Positions 52,038-60,359 of a stretch of DNA of 64,000 bases are shown in pieces. The translations under genes and the position numbers were made by a program. The stretch comes from Bacillus sp. HNG (GTDB lineage Bacteria > Bacillota > Bacilli > Bacillales > Bacillaceae_L): contig NZ_QUQV01000012.1 of the NCBI RefSeq assembly GCF_003400205.1, positions 1 to 64,000 of the forward strand, written 5' to 3'. The notes under the pieces were generated by a model that did not search any database, was not told the origin of the DNA, and saw nothing but the letters and a program-made list of their open reading frames with translations. The stretch's first letter is position 1; every line of letters starts with the position of its first letter.

Positions 52038-53195
52038 TTACTTTTTTAATGAGGACAAGAAAACATGTTGTGCTGCATTTACCCCAGCACCAGGCTCAAA
52101 TCGATAGCCAAAGTCTTGTAAACCTGCCTCCATTAGGGAAACGGCTTGAAGGATATCGCTTGGGAAACAGTAGCCCATATGGCCAAATCTGAAAATTTTA
52201 CCTTGTAGATGGCCAAGACCACCTGCAAAATCAAGATGATACTTTTTCTTTAAGTGTCCTAAATAGGCTGGAAGATCCAAACCTTCAGGGGCGTGGATTG
52301 CAGTAATAGTTGGTGACGCATACTGATCATTCGTTAATAATCCAATTGATAAGGCCTTCATAGATTCCCGAACCATTTTTTTCATGACATCATGTCGTTC
52401 AACCGTTTTCGAAAATCCGCCTTCCTCTTCAATCAAATCGCACACCGCAGAAAGCCCCATAATGAGCGAAATAGCTGGTGTATTAGGTGTCATTCCTTTT
52501 GATGCCCACTCACGATAGCTTAATAGATTTAGATAATAGGCAGTAGTAGGATTAGCCTCTATCACTTTCCAAGCACGGTCACTTACGGCTAAAAGAGCAA
52601 GTCCAGGAGGAAGCATCATCGCTTTTTGTGAACCTGTTACTAAAATATCAATACCCCATTCGTCCATTTTAGCAGGGGCGCCCCCAATACAGCTCACACC
52701 GTCGACGATAAAGAGAGCATCTGAATGATTGCGTACGACTTCTGCTAGTTCACTGATTGGATTTAATATTCCTGTAGACGTTTCATTATAAGTAGCAAAA
52801 ACAGCTTTAACAGTAGATAGCGGTTTCAAAAAGTCAATCAGGTCTTCCTTAGTACAAGCTTCACCCCAACTTTTTGCAAGTTTATGTACCGTTAAGCCAT
52901 ACTTTTCGCAGATTGAAACGAAATAATCACCAAATGCGCCTACTGTAATGACAACTACTTCGTCTCCAGGGGAAACCGTATTTACAACAGCTGCTTCTAA
53001 TGCTGCAGTTCCCCCTGAAGGAAGAAGTAAAATATCTTGTTTCGTCCCGAAAACGGATTTGACACGTTCCGTAGTGTCTCGGTATAGTTTGACAAATTCT
53101 TCAGTGCGATGGCTGATCATATTCTGAGCCATTGCTAGTTCCACTTTTTTAGGAATTGGAGTAGGTCCAGGATGTCTAAGGATATTAGGATACAT
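52038..53195 (-). CDS. Class V PLP-dependent aminotransferase (alanine-glyoxylate type)
   Basis: This 385-residue enzyme matches the alanine-glyoxylate/serine-pyruvate aminotransferase group: HPGPTPIP near the start, LPSGGTAALEAAV (about residues 62-74), NETSTG and the PLP lysine in GSQKAMM (about 192-198). PucG (ureidoglycine-glyoxylate aminotransferase) shares this fold. Next to an NCS1 permease, purine-derived or glycine/serine nitrogen use is possible, but no other purine-catabolism gene lies here. The ATG at 53195 follows GGAGG. Confidence 0.85.
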   Translation of the reverse strand: MYPNILRHPGPTPIPKKVELAMAQNMISHRTEEFVKLYRDTTERVKSVFGTKQDILLLPSGGTAALEAAVVNTVSPGDEVVVITVGAFGDYFVSICEKYGLTVHKLAKSWGEACTKEDLIDFLKPLSTVKAVFATYNETSTGILNPISELAEVVRNHSDALFIVDGVSCIGGAPAKMDEWGIDILVTGSQKAMMLPPGLALLAVSDRAWKVIEANPTTAYYLNLLSYREWASKGMTPNTPAISLIMGLSAVCDLIEEEGGFSKTVERHDVMKKMVRESMKALSIGLLTNDQYASPTITAIHAPEGLDLPAYLGHLKKKYHLDFAGGLGHLQGKIFRFGHMGYCFPSDILQAVSLMEAGLQDFGYRFEPGAGVNAAQHVFLSSLKK

Positions 53196-53311
53196 TATTA
53201 GTTCCTCCATTTCGCAATTTTCATAAGATTAGTATATCTAGAATTGATTATATCTTATTTTAATATATTTTTCAGGTGAAATTCTGCTTAATGTAAATGT
53301 TTGCAAAAAAA

Positions 53312-53340
53312 TACCCTCTACACGTAGATGTAGAGGGTTA
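53312..53340. terminator. Terminator of the NCS1 permease gene
   Basis: TACCCTCTAC (53312-53321) pairs with GTAGAGGGTTA (53330-53340) and, read leftward, is followed by TTTTTTT. It lies just after the stop at 53346. Confidence 0.8.
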
Positions 53341-53345
53341 ACACG

Positions 53346-54746
53346 TTAAGCGACGTACTCTTCTTTTTTAATATCAGTTGCTTCTTTCTTTATATAATAT
53401 TTTCCTTTTGTAGCAATCGCCAAAATAACAGTTAGGATCGATGCTAGAATGCTAGCAAAAAATGCTGCCGTACTTTGTAAAAATGTTCCCATAAATCCTA
53501 GTGCAGCTACAGTACCAAGACTACATGAAACTAACAGTGCCCCAACACCGACGGGATTCCATTTGAATAAGTTCTCTTGTTTAGCATCATAATACCGAGG
53601 ACCAATCTTTAATATTTTCTTAACAAAAACAGCATCTGTAACTAAAATAGATGCCCAAGATAAAAGGAAAACTCCTTGGAAGGTCAAAACTGTGCCAAGA
53701 TGATTGACTATATCGGTAAGCATTAAAATGATGGCAGATACTCCGGTGACAACGACCCAAAAGCGTCTTCCAGGTTTAAAATGAAAAATATTTTCGAAGA
53801 AATTTGAAAGTGATAGTGAACCACTATAAATATTTGTAACGTTAATTCTTACTTGGGTAATCATCGTAAATAGTGCTCCCCACATACCTAGAAGAGTAAC
53901 GATATACACACCAGGATTTGGCTCACCAAGACGAACGCCAAACCAAATACCTAAGCCTCCCATCACACCGAAACAAAAGATTTGTGGAATAAATCCAATG
54001 GCAAATATTCCAATTTTCGTGTCCTTAGGTTTAAGAAAACGTGCATAATCAGATGCAAGTAGGGGAGTTAATCCCATAATCCCATGCTGCATACCAATAC
54101 AAAGAAGAAGAGCAGTTCCTCCAACTTGCACATTTTCCGGCATGTAAGACCAAAAGCTTCCATCGTATAAGGATGGTGTCATAGCTGCTACAATAATTGC
54201 GGCAATTAAAAAGACGCCAAATAGTGGCAATGACCATTTTTGTAATTTGTCCAATTGCTTGATTCCAAACCAATTTAATGGAATGACAAGGGTACCAAAG
54301 AATAGAATTAAAGCCCATTCAGGAATAATAGGTAAGAATTCGTGGACTGCGGAAACTAAAATTAAGCCTTCAAGTGCACAATACATGATGAAGTTTGTGG
54401 CATAAATAATGGAGGTTAATGATGCGCCAATATAACCGAAACCGCCACCCCTTGATAATAGATTGACGTTCATACCAGACTTGGCTGATAAGTACGCAAT
54501 GAAAGTTCCAAGAATACCGGCAACGATGATCGCATAAATAGCGGAAATGATCGCGTTAATAGCACCAAACTGAAGGGCCATAACAGATCCCATTTGAAAA
54601 TAAAAAATAGCCGTTGCAATTCCGAATGTAATATTCGTTATACTTAACCAACTCATGTTTCTTTTGTTAAGTGGTACTCTATCCAAGGAATAATCATCAC
54701 TCAACGCTTCGTTGCGATTTTGCTCCGATTGGATAACAGATCCCAT
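53346..54746 (-). CDS. NCS1-family nucleobase:cation symporter (cytosine permease-like)
   Basis: This 466-residue membrane protein has twelve segments and matches the purine/cytosine permease group: YSLDRVPLNKRNMSW near the N terminus, FGAINAIISAIYAII, SRGGGFGYIG and LNWFGIKQL. The family couples nucleobase, allantoin or vitamin uptake to protons or sodium. The precise substrate is not known. The ATG at 54746 follows AAAGGGAG. The class V aminotransferase gene lies 150 bases downstream behind a terminator. Confidence 0.85.
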   Translation of the reverse strand: MGSVIQSEQNRNEALSDDYSLDRVPLNKRNMSWLSITNITFGIATAIFYFQMGSVMALQFGAINAIISAIYAIIVAGILGTFIAYLSAKSGMNVNLLSRGGGFGYIGASLTSIIYATNFIMYCALEGLILVSAVHEFLPIIPEWALILFFGTLVIPLNWFGIKQLDKLQKWSLPLFGVFLIAAIIVAAMTPSLYDGSFWSYMPENVQVGGTALLLCIGMQHGIMGLTPLLASDYARFLKPKDTKIGIFAIGFIPQIFCFGVMGGLGIWFGVRLGEPNPGVYIVTLLGMWGALFTMITQVRINVTNIYSGSLSLSNFFENIFHFKPGRRFWVVVTGVSAIILMLTDIVNHLGTVLTFQGVFLLSWASILVTDAVFVKKILKIGPRYYDAKQENLFKWNPVGVGALLVSCSLGTVAALGFMGTFLQSTAAFFASILASILTVILAIATKGKYYIKKEATDIKKEEYVA

Positions 54747-55237
54747 CCTATCAACTCCCTTTTTTGTTTGTGAATAATTTCACAATAATATTTCTTGAAA
54801 AATAAATAGTAACGTACGGTTCGCTTAACCGATTGTAAGTATATCAATAATAAAGTAAAGGAATCAAATGTGATAATCCAACGTATATCGTGATAAGACT
54901 CCTTTTAAGCGTATCTAGTAGACATAATCTGCTGTTATCTTAGGATTAGTCTTGAATACCGAATTATACGCATAAAATGCTATTAAATATGCGTAATTAA
55001 GATGCCGAAAGGAATAATTAACATGAAGGGGTATGGGAATTTTCGGATTTAGGTTAAAGGTAGGCATGTTAATTTTAAAAAGTGCGTCTTAGGAAGGATT
55101 TTAGTGAAGGATCTTCTAAAAAGTATGTTAAAATAAAAATAGTCGAGATAACGTTATCAAATAGGGCATGTGAAAATTTTCACAATGAATTACTATTGAA
55201 TAGTAGTCGCGACAACACAGGGATTGGGGGAAAAACT
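54747..55237. other. 491-base intergenic region between divergent genes
   Basis: It holds the leftward promoter of the NCS1 gene and the rightward promoter of the DUF1646 gene. The open frame from 55082 lacks a ribosome-binding site and is not coding before 55238. The clearest structure is an inverted repeat at 54968-54994 (listed separately). I found no riboswitch or cre site. Confidence 0.55.
54968..54994. promoter_or_regulatory. Inverted repeat in the 491-base spacer
   Basis: ACGCATA (54968-54974) and TATGCGT (54988-54994) are perfect complements separated by 13 bp. This could be an operator for an unidentified regulator of either flanking gene. Confidence 0.35.
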
Positions 55238-56254
55238 ATGACTGCTGGACTTATTATCATTCTACTACTCGTTTTATTTCTACCTTTTGTTGTAAAACCA
55301 ATAGAACGAAACTTAGAACCTTTTTTATTTGTCATGGGCTTTCTAGCGGCACTCGTAAGTGGCGTCTTTAATGGGGAATTATTCGTTCATGCCTTAAAAG
55401 ACCCAATTTTCATTACGCTAGCAGTCCTTATCGCGGGCTTGTTGTTCAAATGGTTGAAGAAGCCAATTGAAGGGGCAATCTTAAAAGTAAGTCACAAAAT
55501 GGACATTCGTCTATTTCTTGCAATAATTATTGTCGTTTTAGGATTATTGTCAAGTGTGATTACTGCTATTATTGCAGCGATCGTTCTCGTATCAATTGTA
55601 AGTACCTTAAGTTTAGATCGTAAGACTGAAATTAGAGCTGTTATCCTAGCATGTTTTTCGATTGGATTAGGCGCCGTGCTTACACCAGTGGGGGAACCAT
55701 TATCAACGATAACAACAAACAAATTAAATGAGAATTTCTTTTACCTCTTTCAGTTGATTGGGGTTGAGGTTATTGTTGCTGTTCTTGCGATAGGGGTTGT
55801 AGCATTCTTTGTCTTAAAACCAATTGAGGGTGATAGTGGACTAGATGGGGACAACCAAGCAGAAGGCTACTCTGAGATTATTATTCGATCTTTTAAAATT
55901 TACTTATTCGTAATGGGTTTAACTCTTCTAGGCGCTGGTTATGAACCATTAGTAAACCAGTACTTACTACATTTACAACCAGGAGCTTTATACTGGATCA
56001 ACATGATTTCAGCCGTTCTAGATAATGCTACACTAGCGGCTGCTGAAATTAGTTCATCGATGAGTACAGAAACCATTCGCTTCTTGTTACTAGGACTTAT
56101 CATTAGTGGTGGAATGTTAATCCCAGGAAATATTCCAAATATCATTTCAGCAAACAAACTTGGAATTACAAGTAAAGAATGGGCAAAATTCGGTGCCCCA
56201 TTTGGTTTAGTTATGATGGTTGTGTTCTTTATTTATTTGTTAATCATGGGATAG
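55238..56254 (+). CDS. DUF1646-family membrane protein
   Basis: This 338-residue membrane protein has about ten segments and matches DUF1646. Its blocks are FVVKPIERNLEPFLFVMGF (about residues 16-34), LGAVLTPVGEPLST (about 148-161, near a pore-like Gly/Pro/Thr turn) and a late GLIISGGMLIPGNIPNIISA. These patterns resemble ion-transporter superfamily (arsenite/NhaD-type) proteins, so an ion or anion transporter is likely. No member is well studied. The ATG at 55238 follows GGGGG at about nine bases. A terminator follows. Confidence 0.8.
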   Translation: MTAGLIIILLLVLFLPFVVKPIERNLEPFLFVMGFLAALVSGVFNGELFVHALKDPIFITLAVLIAGLLFKWLKKPIEGAILKVSHKMDIRLFLAIIIVVLGLLSSVITAIIAAIVLVSIVSTLSLDRKTEIRAVILACFSIGLGAVLTPVGEPLSTITTNKLNENFFYLFQLIGVEVIVAVLAIGVVAFFVLKPIEGDSGLDGDNQAEGYSEIIIRSFKIYLFVMGLTLLGAGYEPLVNQYLLHLQPGALYWINMISAVLDNATLAAAEISSSMSTETIRFLLLGLIISGGMLIPGNIPNIISANKLGITSKEWAKFGAPFGLVMMVVFFIYLLIMG

Positions 56255-56268
56255 AGAAAAAGAGGAAG

Positions 56269-56305
56269 GCTACTTGCTAAAATTGATAGCAAGTGGCTTT
56301 TTTTG
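56269..56305 (+). terminator. Terminator of the DUF1646 gene
   Basis: GCTACTTGCTA (56269-56279) pairs with TAGCAAGTGGC (56287-56297), one G-U, followed by TTTTTTT. Confidence 0.85.
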
Positions 56306-56404
56306 TCCAACACTATAGGAAAAACTTATCTATTCATATAACGAAGATTACATTTTCTAATCAGCCTTTTGCCACTATACTTAAGTTACAAGGGGTGGTA
56401 GTAA

Positions 56405-57139
56405 TTGGAATATATTATTCTATTTTTTATTGGGATTTGTGCAACGACTTTAGGGACGCTTGCTGGTGGTGGGGGATTAATCAGCCTGCCATCGATGTTG
56501 CTATTAGGAGTACCGGTTCATTCGGCGATTGGCGCGAATAAGGTTTCGAACACAATTAGTTCGTTCTCAAGCTTTTTCTACTTATTGCGGAAAAAGGAAC
56601 TCTCATTAAAAGAATCTTTATGGATTATACCTGTTAGCCTAGCCGGTGGAATCAGTGGCGGCTTTATTGCTTCAAGGATTTCAGCTGAAAACATGTATAT
56701 AGTGGCAATTGTTTTGCTATTGTTTGCTTTCATTGTTTCCTTTGTGGGAAAAGGAAATTTTACAGGAAATGAACCATTGAAGTTCAATAAAATAAGTGCA
56801 CCAGGGCTATTCTGTATTGGAATTTATGATGGATTATTTGGTCCTGGGCAGGGGACGTTAATGCTCTATTTATATAATCATTTAAATGTCGCATATATTC
56901 GTGCAGTTGGATTAGTTAGGCTTGCTACGTTTTCGAGTTGTTTTGGGGCTGCGATAACCTATATTGCGACTGGTAAAATAATATGGCCAGTTACAATTGC
57001 ATTGTTGTTAGGATCATTTACAGGGGCGCAAATTGGGGTGCGGATTGCCCAAAAGTTAAAGCCTCAATATGTTAAGCCGATTTTAAGGGTTGTAACAGTG
57101 CTACTTATTTTCCAAATTGTGAGTGAAAATGTACTTTAA
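56405..57139 (+). CDS. TSUP-family (TauE/SafE) exporter
   Basis: This 244-residue membrane protein has about eight segments and the TSUP pattern: GTLAGGGGLISLPSMLLLGVP (split as GTLAGGGGLI then PSMLLLGVP, about residues 17-37), ANKVSNT (about 43-49) and a second-repeat YDGLFGPGQGT (about 140-150). The family exports sulfite, sulfonates or related organosulfur anions. The start is TTG, six bases after AAGGGGTGG. A rhodanese gene some 7 kb away has no visible link. The substrate is unknown. Confidence 0.85.
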   Translation: MEYIILFFIGICATTLGTLAGGGGLISLPSMLLLGVPVHSAIGANKVSNTISSFSSFFYLLRKKELSLKESLWIIPVSLAGGISGGFIASRISAENMYIVAIVLLLFAFIVSFVGKGNFTGNEPLKFNKISAPGLFCIGIYDGLFGPGQGTLMLYLYNHLNVAYIRAVGLVRLATFSSCFGAAITYIATGKIIWPVTIALLLGSFTGAQIGVRIAQKLKPQYVKPILRVVTVLLIFQIVSENVL

Positions 57140-57219
57140 CAAAATCCGGACTATATGAATGAGTCCAGATTTTCATATTCCAGATTTGGTTATCCTAACC
57201 TCAAGGAGTGTGATGGGAT

Positions 57220-57795
57220 GTGAATTCGTTTTGTCCGGTTATGTGGCGGGAGGATCCAACGCCTGAAAATCAAAAAGATTGTAAGGAGTGTGGTTTGTAT
57301 CAGCAGGGCTCGCGAATGATATGGGGTGAGGGGAATCCGAAAGCACCAATCATGCTTATTTTGGATAATCCTGGTGCACGTGAAGATCGTGAAGGCAATC
57401 CGATGATTTGTGGAACAAGGCAGACCCTGCAGAAAGCAGCTTATGAAGCAGGAATAGATAAAGAACAATTGTATGTTACATATATTATAAAAAGACAGCC
57501 CAAACGCGCCTATGATAAAGAGAAGACACGCGAAATCTGTATCAAGCATTTATATGCTCAGTTGGAGGAACAGAAACCTAAGCTCATTTTATGTTTGGGT
57601 AATGTTGCGGTTCAGTCATTTTTCGGAAATCCAGAGCTTGAGGTTAAAGGATTAAGGGGAAACTTCTATCAGATGAATGGTTATCAAACAACTGTCGGAT
57701 ACCACCCACTCGCGGCGAGAAGAAGGCCGAATTTGTATGCACTTCTTCTTGAAGATATGCAATTAGTTGCGTCGGAGCTTCGGAAGAAAATCTGA
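57220..57795 (+). CDS. Uracil-DNA glycosylase superfamily protein (Fe-S type 4-like, divergent)
   Basis: This 191-residue protein resembles type 4 uracil-DNA glycosylases. Four cysteines fit an Fe-S cluster: CKEC near the N terminus (residues 21-24) and a C-x17-C pair (about 103 and 121). The first catalytic motif is changed: the usual GEAPGxxED appears as LDNPGARED, so the GE pair is replaced. Motif 2 appears as HPLAARRRP instead of HPSxxLR. It may bind damaged DNA or be a repurposed member. The start is a GTG, nine bases after AAGGAGTG. Confidence 0.75.
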   Translation: MNSFCPVMWREDPTPENQKDCKECGLYQQGSRMIWGEGNPKAPIMLILDNPGAREDREGNPMICGTRQTLQKAAYEAGIDKEQLYVTYIIKRQPKRAYDKEKTREICIKHLYAQLEEQKPKLILCLGNVAVQSFFGNPELEVKGLRGNFYQMNGYQTTVGYHPLAARRRPNLYALLLEDMQLVASELRKKI

Positions 57796-57796
57796 A

Positions 57797-57838
57797 AAAA
57801 AGGACAAGTCCTTCACATGAAGAACCTGTCCTTTTTAG
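57797..57838. terminator. Bidirectional terminator
   Basis: AAAAAGGACA and TGTCCTTTTT form the outer stem, with inner complementary bases and A/T flanks. It serves the converging glycosylase-like and TetR genes. Confidence 0.8.
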
Positions 57839-58437
57839 TTGCCGGTATATTTAAATGAGTATATATGGGTTTTGGTTAACTCAATGACCTCCCCAATAAA
57901 CTCCTCCTGAGATTCCTTAAAGTTACTTGTAATCCAATTTTGGATGAGTCCGTAAAAGCCATATGCCGTATACCGCTTGAAATAGTCCATGTTGACAGGA
58001 ATGTTATTGATCGTTTCAAAAATAAATTTTTCTTGATATATTTTTAAAATCGTTTGTGGGAAACTTGTATGTAAACCTGGTAACGTGTCCTCATATTTAA
58101 TTAGTTCAAAAAAGTTCCGATGCTCATCAATGTAGGAAACGATATTAAAAGATGGTTTACCAATCTTTGATGTAAATACTTTTTGTCCAGGTCTATATGG
58201 TTTTCCAACAGAATTCCACAATCCTGTCATCATGGAATCTAGCAAGTCCTCGGCTATATCGATTTTATCCTGGTAGTGAACATAAAAGGTGCTGCGGTTA
58301 TAAGAAGCTTTGTTCACAATGTCCTTTACAGAAATGGAATGATAGCCCTTTTCTTTGATAAGGTCGATGAAGGCGAGCTTTAGATGTTCTTTTGTTCGAT
58401 TACGACGTTTCGACAGGGTATCTACTTCATCATTCAT
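57835..58437 (-). CDS. TetR/AcrR-family transcriptional regulator
   Basis: This 200-residue regulator has an N-terminal TetR helix-turn-helix (about residues 10-58: AFIDLIKEKGYHSISVKDIV, then ASYNRSTFYVHYQ) and a C-terminal ligand-binding helical domain. The ATG at 58437 follows GGGGAGG; an upstream frame to 58527 has no site. It is divergent from an SDR gene, with two inverted repeats in the intergenic region that are probable operators. It likely controls itself and the SDR gene. Confidence 0.88.
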   Translation of the reverse strand: MNDEVDTLSKRRNRTKEHLKLAFIDLIKEKGYHSISVKDIVNKASYNRSTFYVHYQDKIDIAEDLLDSMMTGLWNSVGKPYRPGQKVFTSKIGKPSFNIVSYIDEHRNFFELIKYEDTLPGLHTSFPQTILKIYQEKFIFETINNIPVNMDYFKRYTAYGFYGLIQNWITSNFKESQEEFIGEVIELTKTHIYSFKYTGN

Positions 58438-58470
58438 TAAAAAACCTCCCCAAGAAAGACAATTATGAAG

Positions 58471-58495
58471 AAACTGTCTATTAATTGAACAGTTT
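58471..58495. promoter_or_regulatory. Operator candidate 1, TetR-SDR region
   Basis: AAACTGT (58471-58477) and ACAGTTT (58489-58495) form a perfect 7-bp dyad with 11-bp spacer, near the TetR start. Confidence 0.5.
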
Positions 58496-58548
58496 GCTTT
58501 TCTTTGATGATTGTTTACTATAATCAAAATAGTAGAATGAAATTGTGA

Positions 58549-58572
58549 ACAAATGGTGACAGTGCCATTTGT
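58549..58572. promoter_or_regulatory. Operator candidate 2, TetR-SDR region
   Basis: ACAAATGG (58549-58556) and CCATTTGT (58565-58572) form a perfect 8-bp dyad with 8-bp spacer, upstream of the SDR start. It differs in sequence from the first dyad. Confidence 0.5.
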
Positions 58573-58614
58573 AAAACACTATATCCATATTATATATTAA
58601 GGGGAGGATTTATA

Positions 58615-59352
58615 ATGGGGAAATTACAAGATAAAGTGGCTGTTATAACTGGAGGAGCTTCAGGAATTGGAGCAGCAACAGCTCGTTTATTCGTTGAAGA
58701 AGGAGCAAAGGTTGTTCTTGTTGACTTAAATGAAGAAAAAGGTAAAGCTTTTGAAGCAGAATTGAAAGCGCTAAACGCAGAAGCTTTATTTGTAAAAGCA
58801 AACATTACAAGTGAAGAAGAAGTGGCGAACATCTATAAACAAACAATTGAAGCATTTGGAAGAGTGGATATTGTTTTCAATAACGCAGGTATTGGAAGAG
58901 TTCAACCTTCACATGAATTAGAATACTCTGAGTGGAGAAATACGGTGAATGTTGACTTAGACGGCGTTTTCTTAGTTGCACGCGAAGCAATCCGTGAATT
59001 CTTAAAAGCAGATGGTGGCGTAATCGTGAACACTGCTTCTATGTACGGATGGGTTGGTTCACCGGGATCAGCAGCTTATAACGCAGCAAAAGGTGGCGTA
59101 GTTAACTTAACTCGTTCCCTTGCACTTGAATATGCTGAGAAAAATATTCGTGTAAATGCTTTGTGCCCAGGTTTCATTGATACTCCAATTATTCCTGAAG
59201 AAAGCAAAGAGGTATTACGCACTATGACTCCAATGAAGCGACTTGGACAAGCAGAAGAAATGGCGAAGGCTGTATTATTCCTAGCTAGTGATGATTCTAC
59301 TTTCATGACAGGAAATAGCTTAATTGTTGACGGTGGTTACACTGCACAATAA
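58615..59352 (+). CDS. Short-chain dehydrogenase (FabG-like)
   Basis: This 245-residue classical SDR has a TGGASGIGAAT cofactor motif (residues 12-22), NNAG (NNAGIG, about 88-93), the catalytic Ser in NTASMYG, YNAAKGG (Tyr and Lys, about 152-158) and a C-terminal GNSLIVDGGYTAQ. A complete catalytic tetrad is visible. It is a ketoreductase or alcohol dehydrogenase of unknown substrate. Start ATG follows AGGGGAGG. It is likely controlled by the divergent TetR regulator. A terminator follows the stop. Confidence 0.9.
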   Translation: MGKLQDKVAVITGGASGIGAATARLFVEEGAKVVLVDLNEEKGKAFEAELKALNAEALFVKANITSEEEVANIYKQTIEAFGRVDIVFNNAGIGRVQPSHELEYSEWRNTVNVDLDGVFLVAREAIREFLKADGGVIVNTASMYGWVGSPGSAAYNAAKGGVVNLTRSLALEYAEKNIRVNALCPGFIDTPIIPEESKEVLRTMTPMKRLGQAEEMAKAVLFLASDDSTFMTGNSLIVDGGYTAQ

Positions 59353-59380
59353 TAGAATTATAATAGTATAGATAAAAAAG

Positions 59381-59414
59381 AAGGGGCTCCAGTTAAATGG
59401 ATGCCCCTTTTTTA
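59381..59414. terminator. Bidirectional terminator
   Basis: AAGGGGC (59381-59387) pairs with GCCCCTT (59403-59409), extended by A and T flanks. It serves the converging SDR and MscS genes. Confidence 0.8.
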
Positions 59415-59429
59415 TCTATTCTTTCGCAA

Positions 59430-60251
59430 TTACGATGAAGGCTGACCTGAAGTGACATCGGAATTGTCTTTTGCGTCAAATGCCTCCTTAATGGCTTTCC
59501 GCAATTGACGTTCCACTTCCCACTGTTCACCATTAACTGTTTTAGCAATTACTCGCAACACAATATCCGAAGTTCCTATCTCTTGAACACCAATGACGTT
59601 TGGTCCGTCAACAATGGCTGGATTATTGGCAGCAACCTGTTCGCAAGCTTCTTGCATCACGATAATGGCTTGATCAATGTTTTCATCGTAAGCAATTTTT
59701 ATATCGACAAGTGCACGCATATTTCCTCTAGAATGGTTGCTCACACTTTTAATGTCGCGATTCGGAATATAATGTAAGGTTCCATCAAATCCTCGAATTT
59801 GTGTAGTACGTAATCCAACCGATTCAACAACACCATCAAGAGCTCCAAGGGTTACATAATCGTTCACATCGATTTGCTTTTCTAATAATAAAAAGAAGCC
59901 AGTTACAACATCACTTACTAGTCCTTGTGCTCCAAATCCAATCGCTAGTCCCACTACTCCAGCGCCGGCAATAAGACTTGCGACGGGTATATTAAAAATG
60001 CCAAATATTGAAGCTACTAACATGAAGATCAACACGTACGAAAGAATATTTTCCATTAACTTTTGAAGGGTATGAGCCCGTCCTAACGAAATATTTTGTT
60101 TATCCTGTAATCGTGTAAAGGTGCGATCAATGACCTTATTGCCAATCTTTTTCACAATGAGAAAGGCAATGAAGATCCCAATTATTTTAAAAGCTATGAT
60201 TCCTACTTCAATAAGCAGGGTCTCCCAATTGAAACTGAGTAATTTTAACAA
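59430..60251 (-). CDS. MscS-family mechanosensitive channel
   Basis: This protein of about 273 residues has three N-terminal membrane segments. It has the TM3-type Gly/Ala-rich pore helix (GAGVVGLAIGFGAQGLVSD, about residues 92-110) followed by the beta domain (about 112-180; IDVNDYVTLG, PNRDIKSVSNHSRG) and a C-terminal alpha-beta part. These are hallmarks of MscS-type channels releasing solutes on hypo-osmotic shock. The start is uncertain: the TTG at 60251 has GAGGAAGGATGAT upstream; the ATG at 60278 has no site but would add nine residues. Confidence 0.87.
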   Translation of the reverse strand: MLKLLSFNWETLLIEVGIIAFKIIGIFIAFLIVKKIGNKVIDRTFTRLQDKQNISLGRAHTLQKLMENILSYVLIFMLVASIFGIFNIPVASLIAGAGVVGLAIGFGAQGLVSDVVTGFFLLLEKQIDVNDYVTLGALDGVVESVGLRTTQIRGFDGTLHYIPNRDIKSVSNHSRGNMRALVDIKIAYDENIDQAIIVMQEACEQVAANNPAIVDGPNVIGVQEIGTSDIVLRVIAKTVNGEQWEVERQLRKAIKEAFDAKDNSDVTSGQPSS

Positions 60252-60325
60252 ATTATCATCCTTCCTCGTGTTTTTCATAGTAAGAGAATACCATATTCGG
60301 CTAAAATGAAACATATTTTCTATAT

Positions 60326-60351
60326 AAAAAACCCCTGTGTTATCACAGGGG
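60326..60351 (-). terminator. Terminator of the CofE-like gene
   Basis: CCCCTGTG (60332-60339) pairs with CACAGGGG (60344-60351) and, read leftward, is followed by TTTTTTA. Confidence 0.82.
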
Positions 60352-60359
60352 AACTTTCA

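Noticed and set aside
55082-55237. N-terminal extension of the DUF1646 protein
   Set aside because: The segment is polar, unlike the family start, and lacks a ribosome-binding site, while GGGGG precedes ATG 55238.
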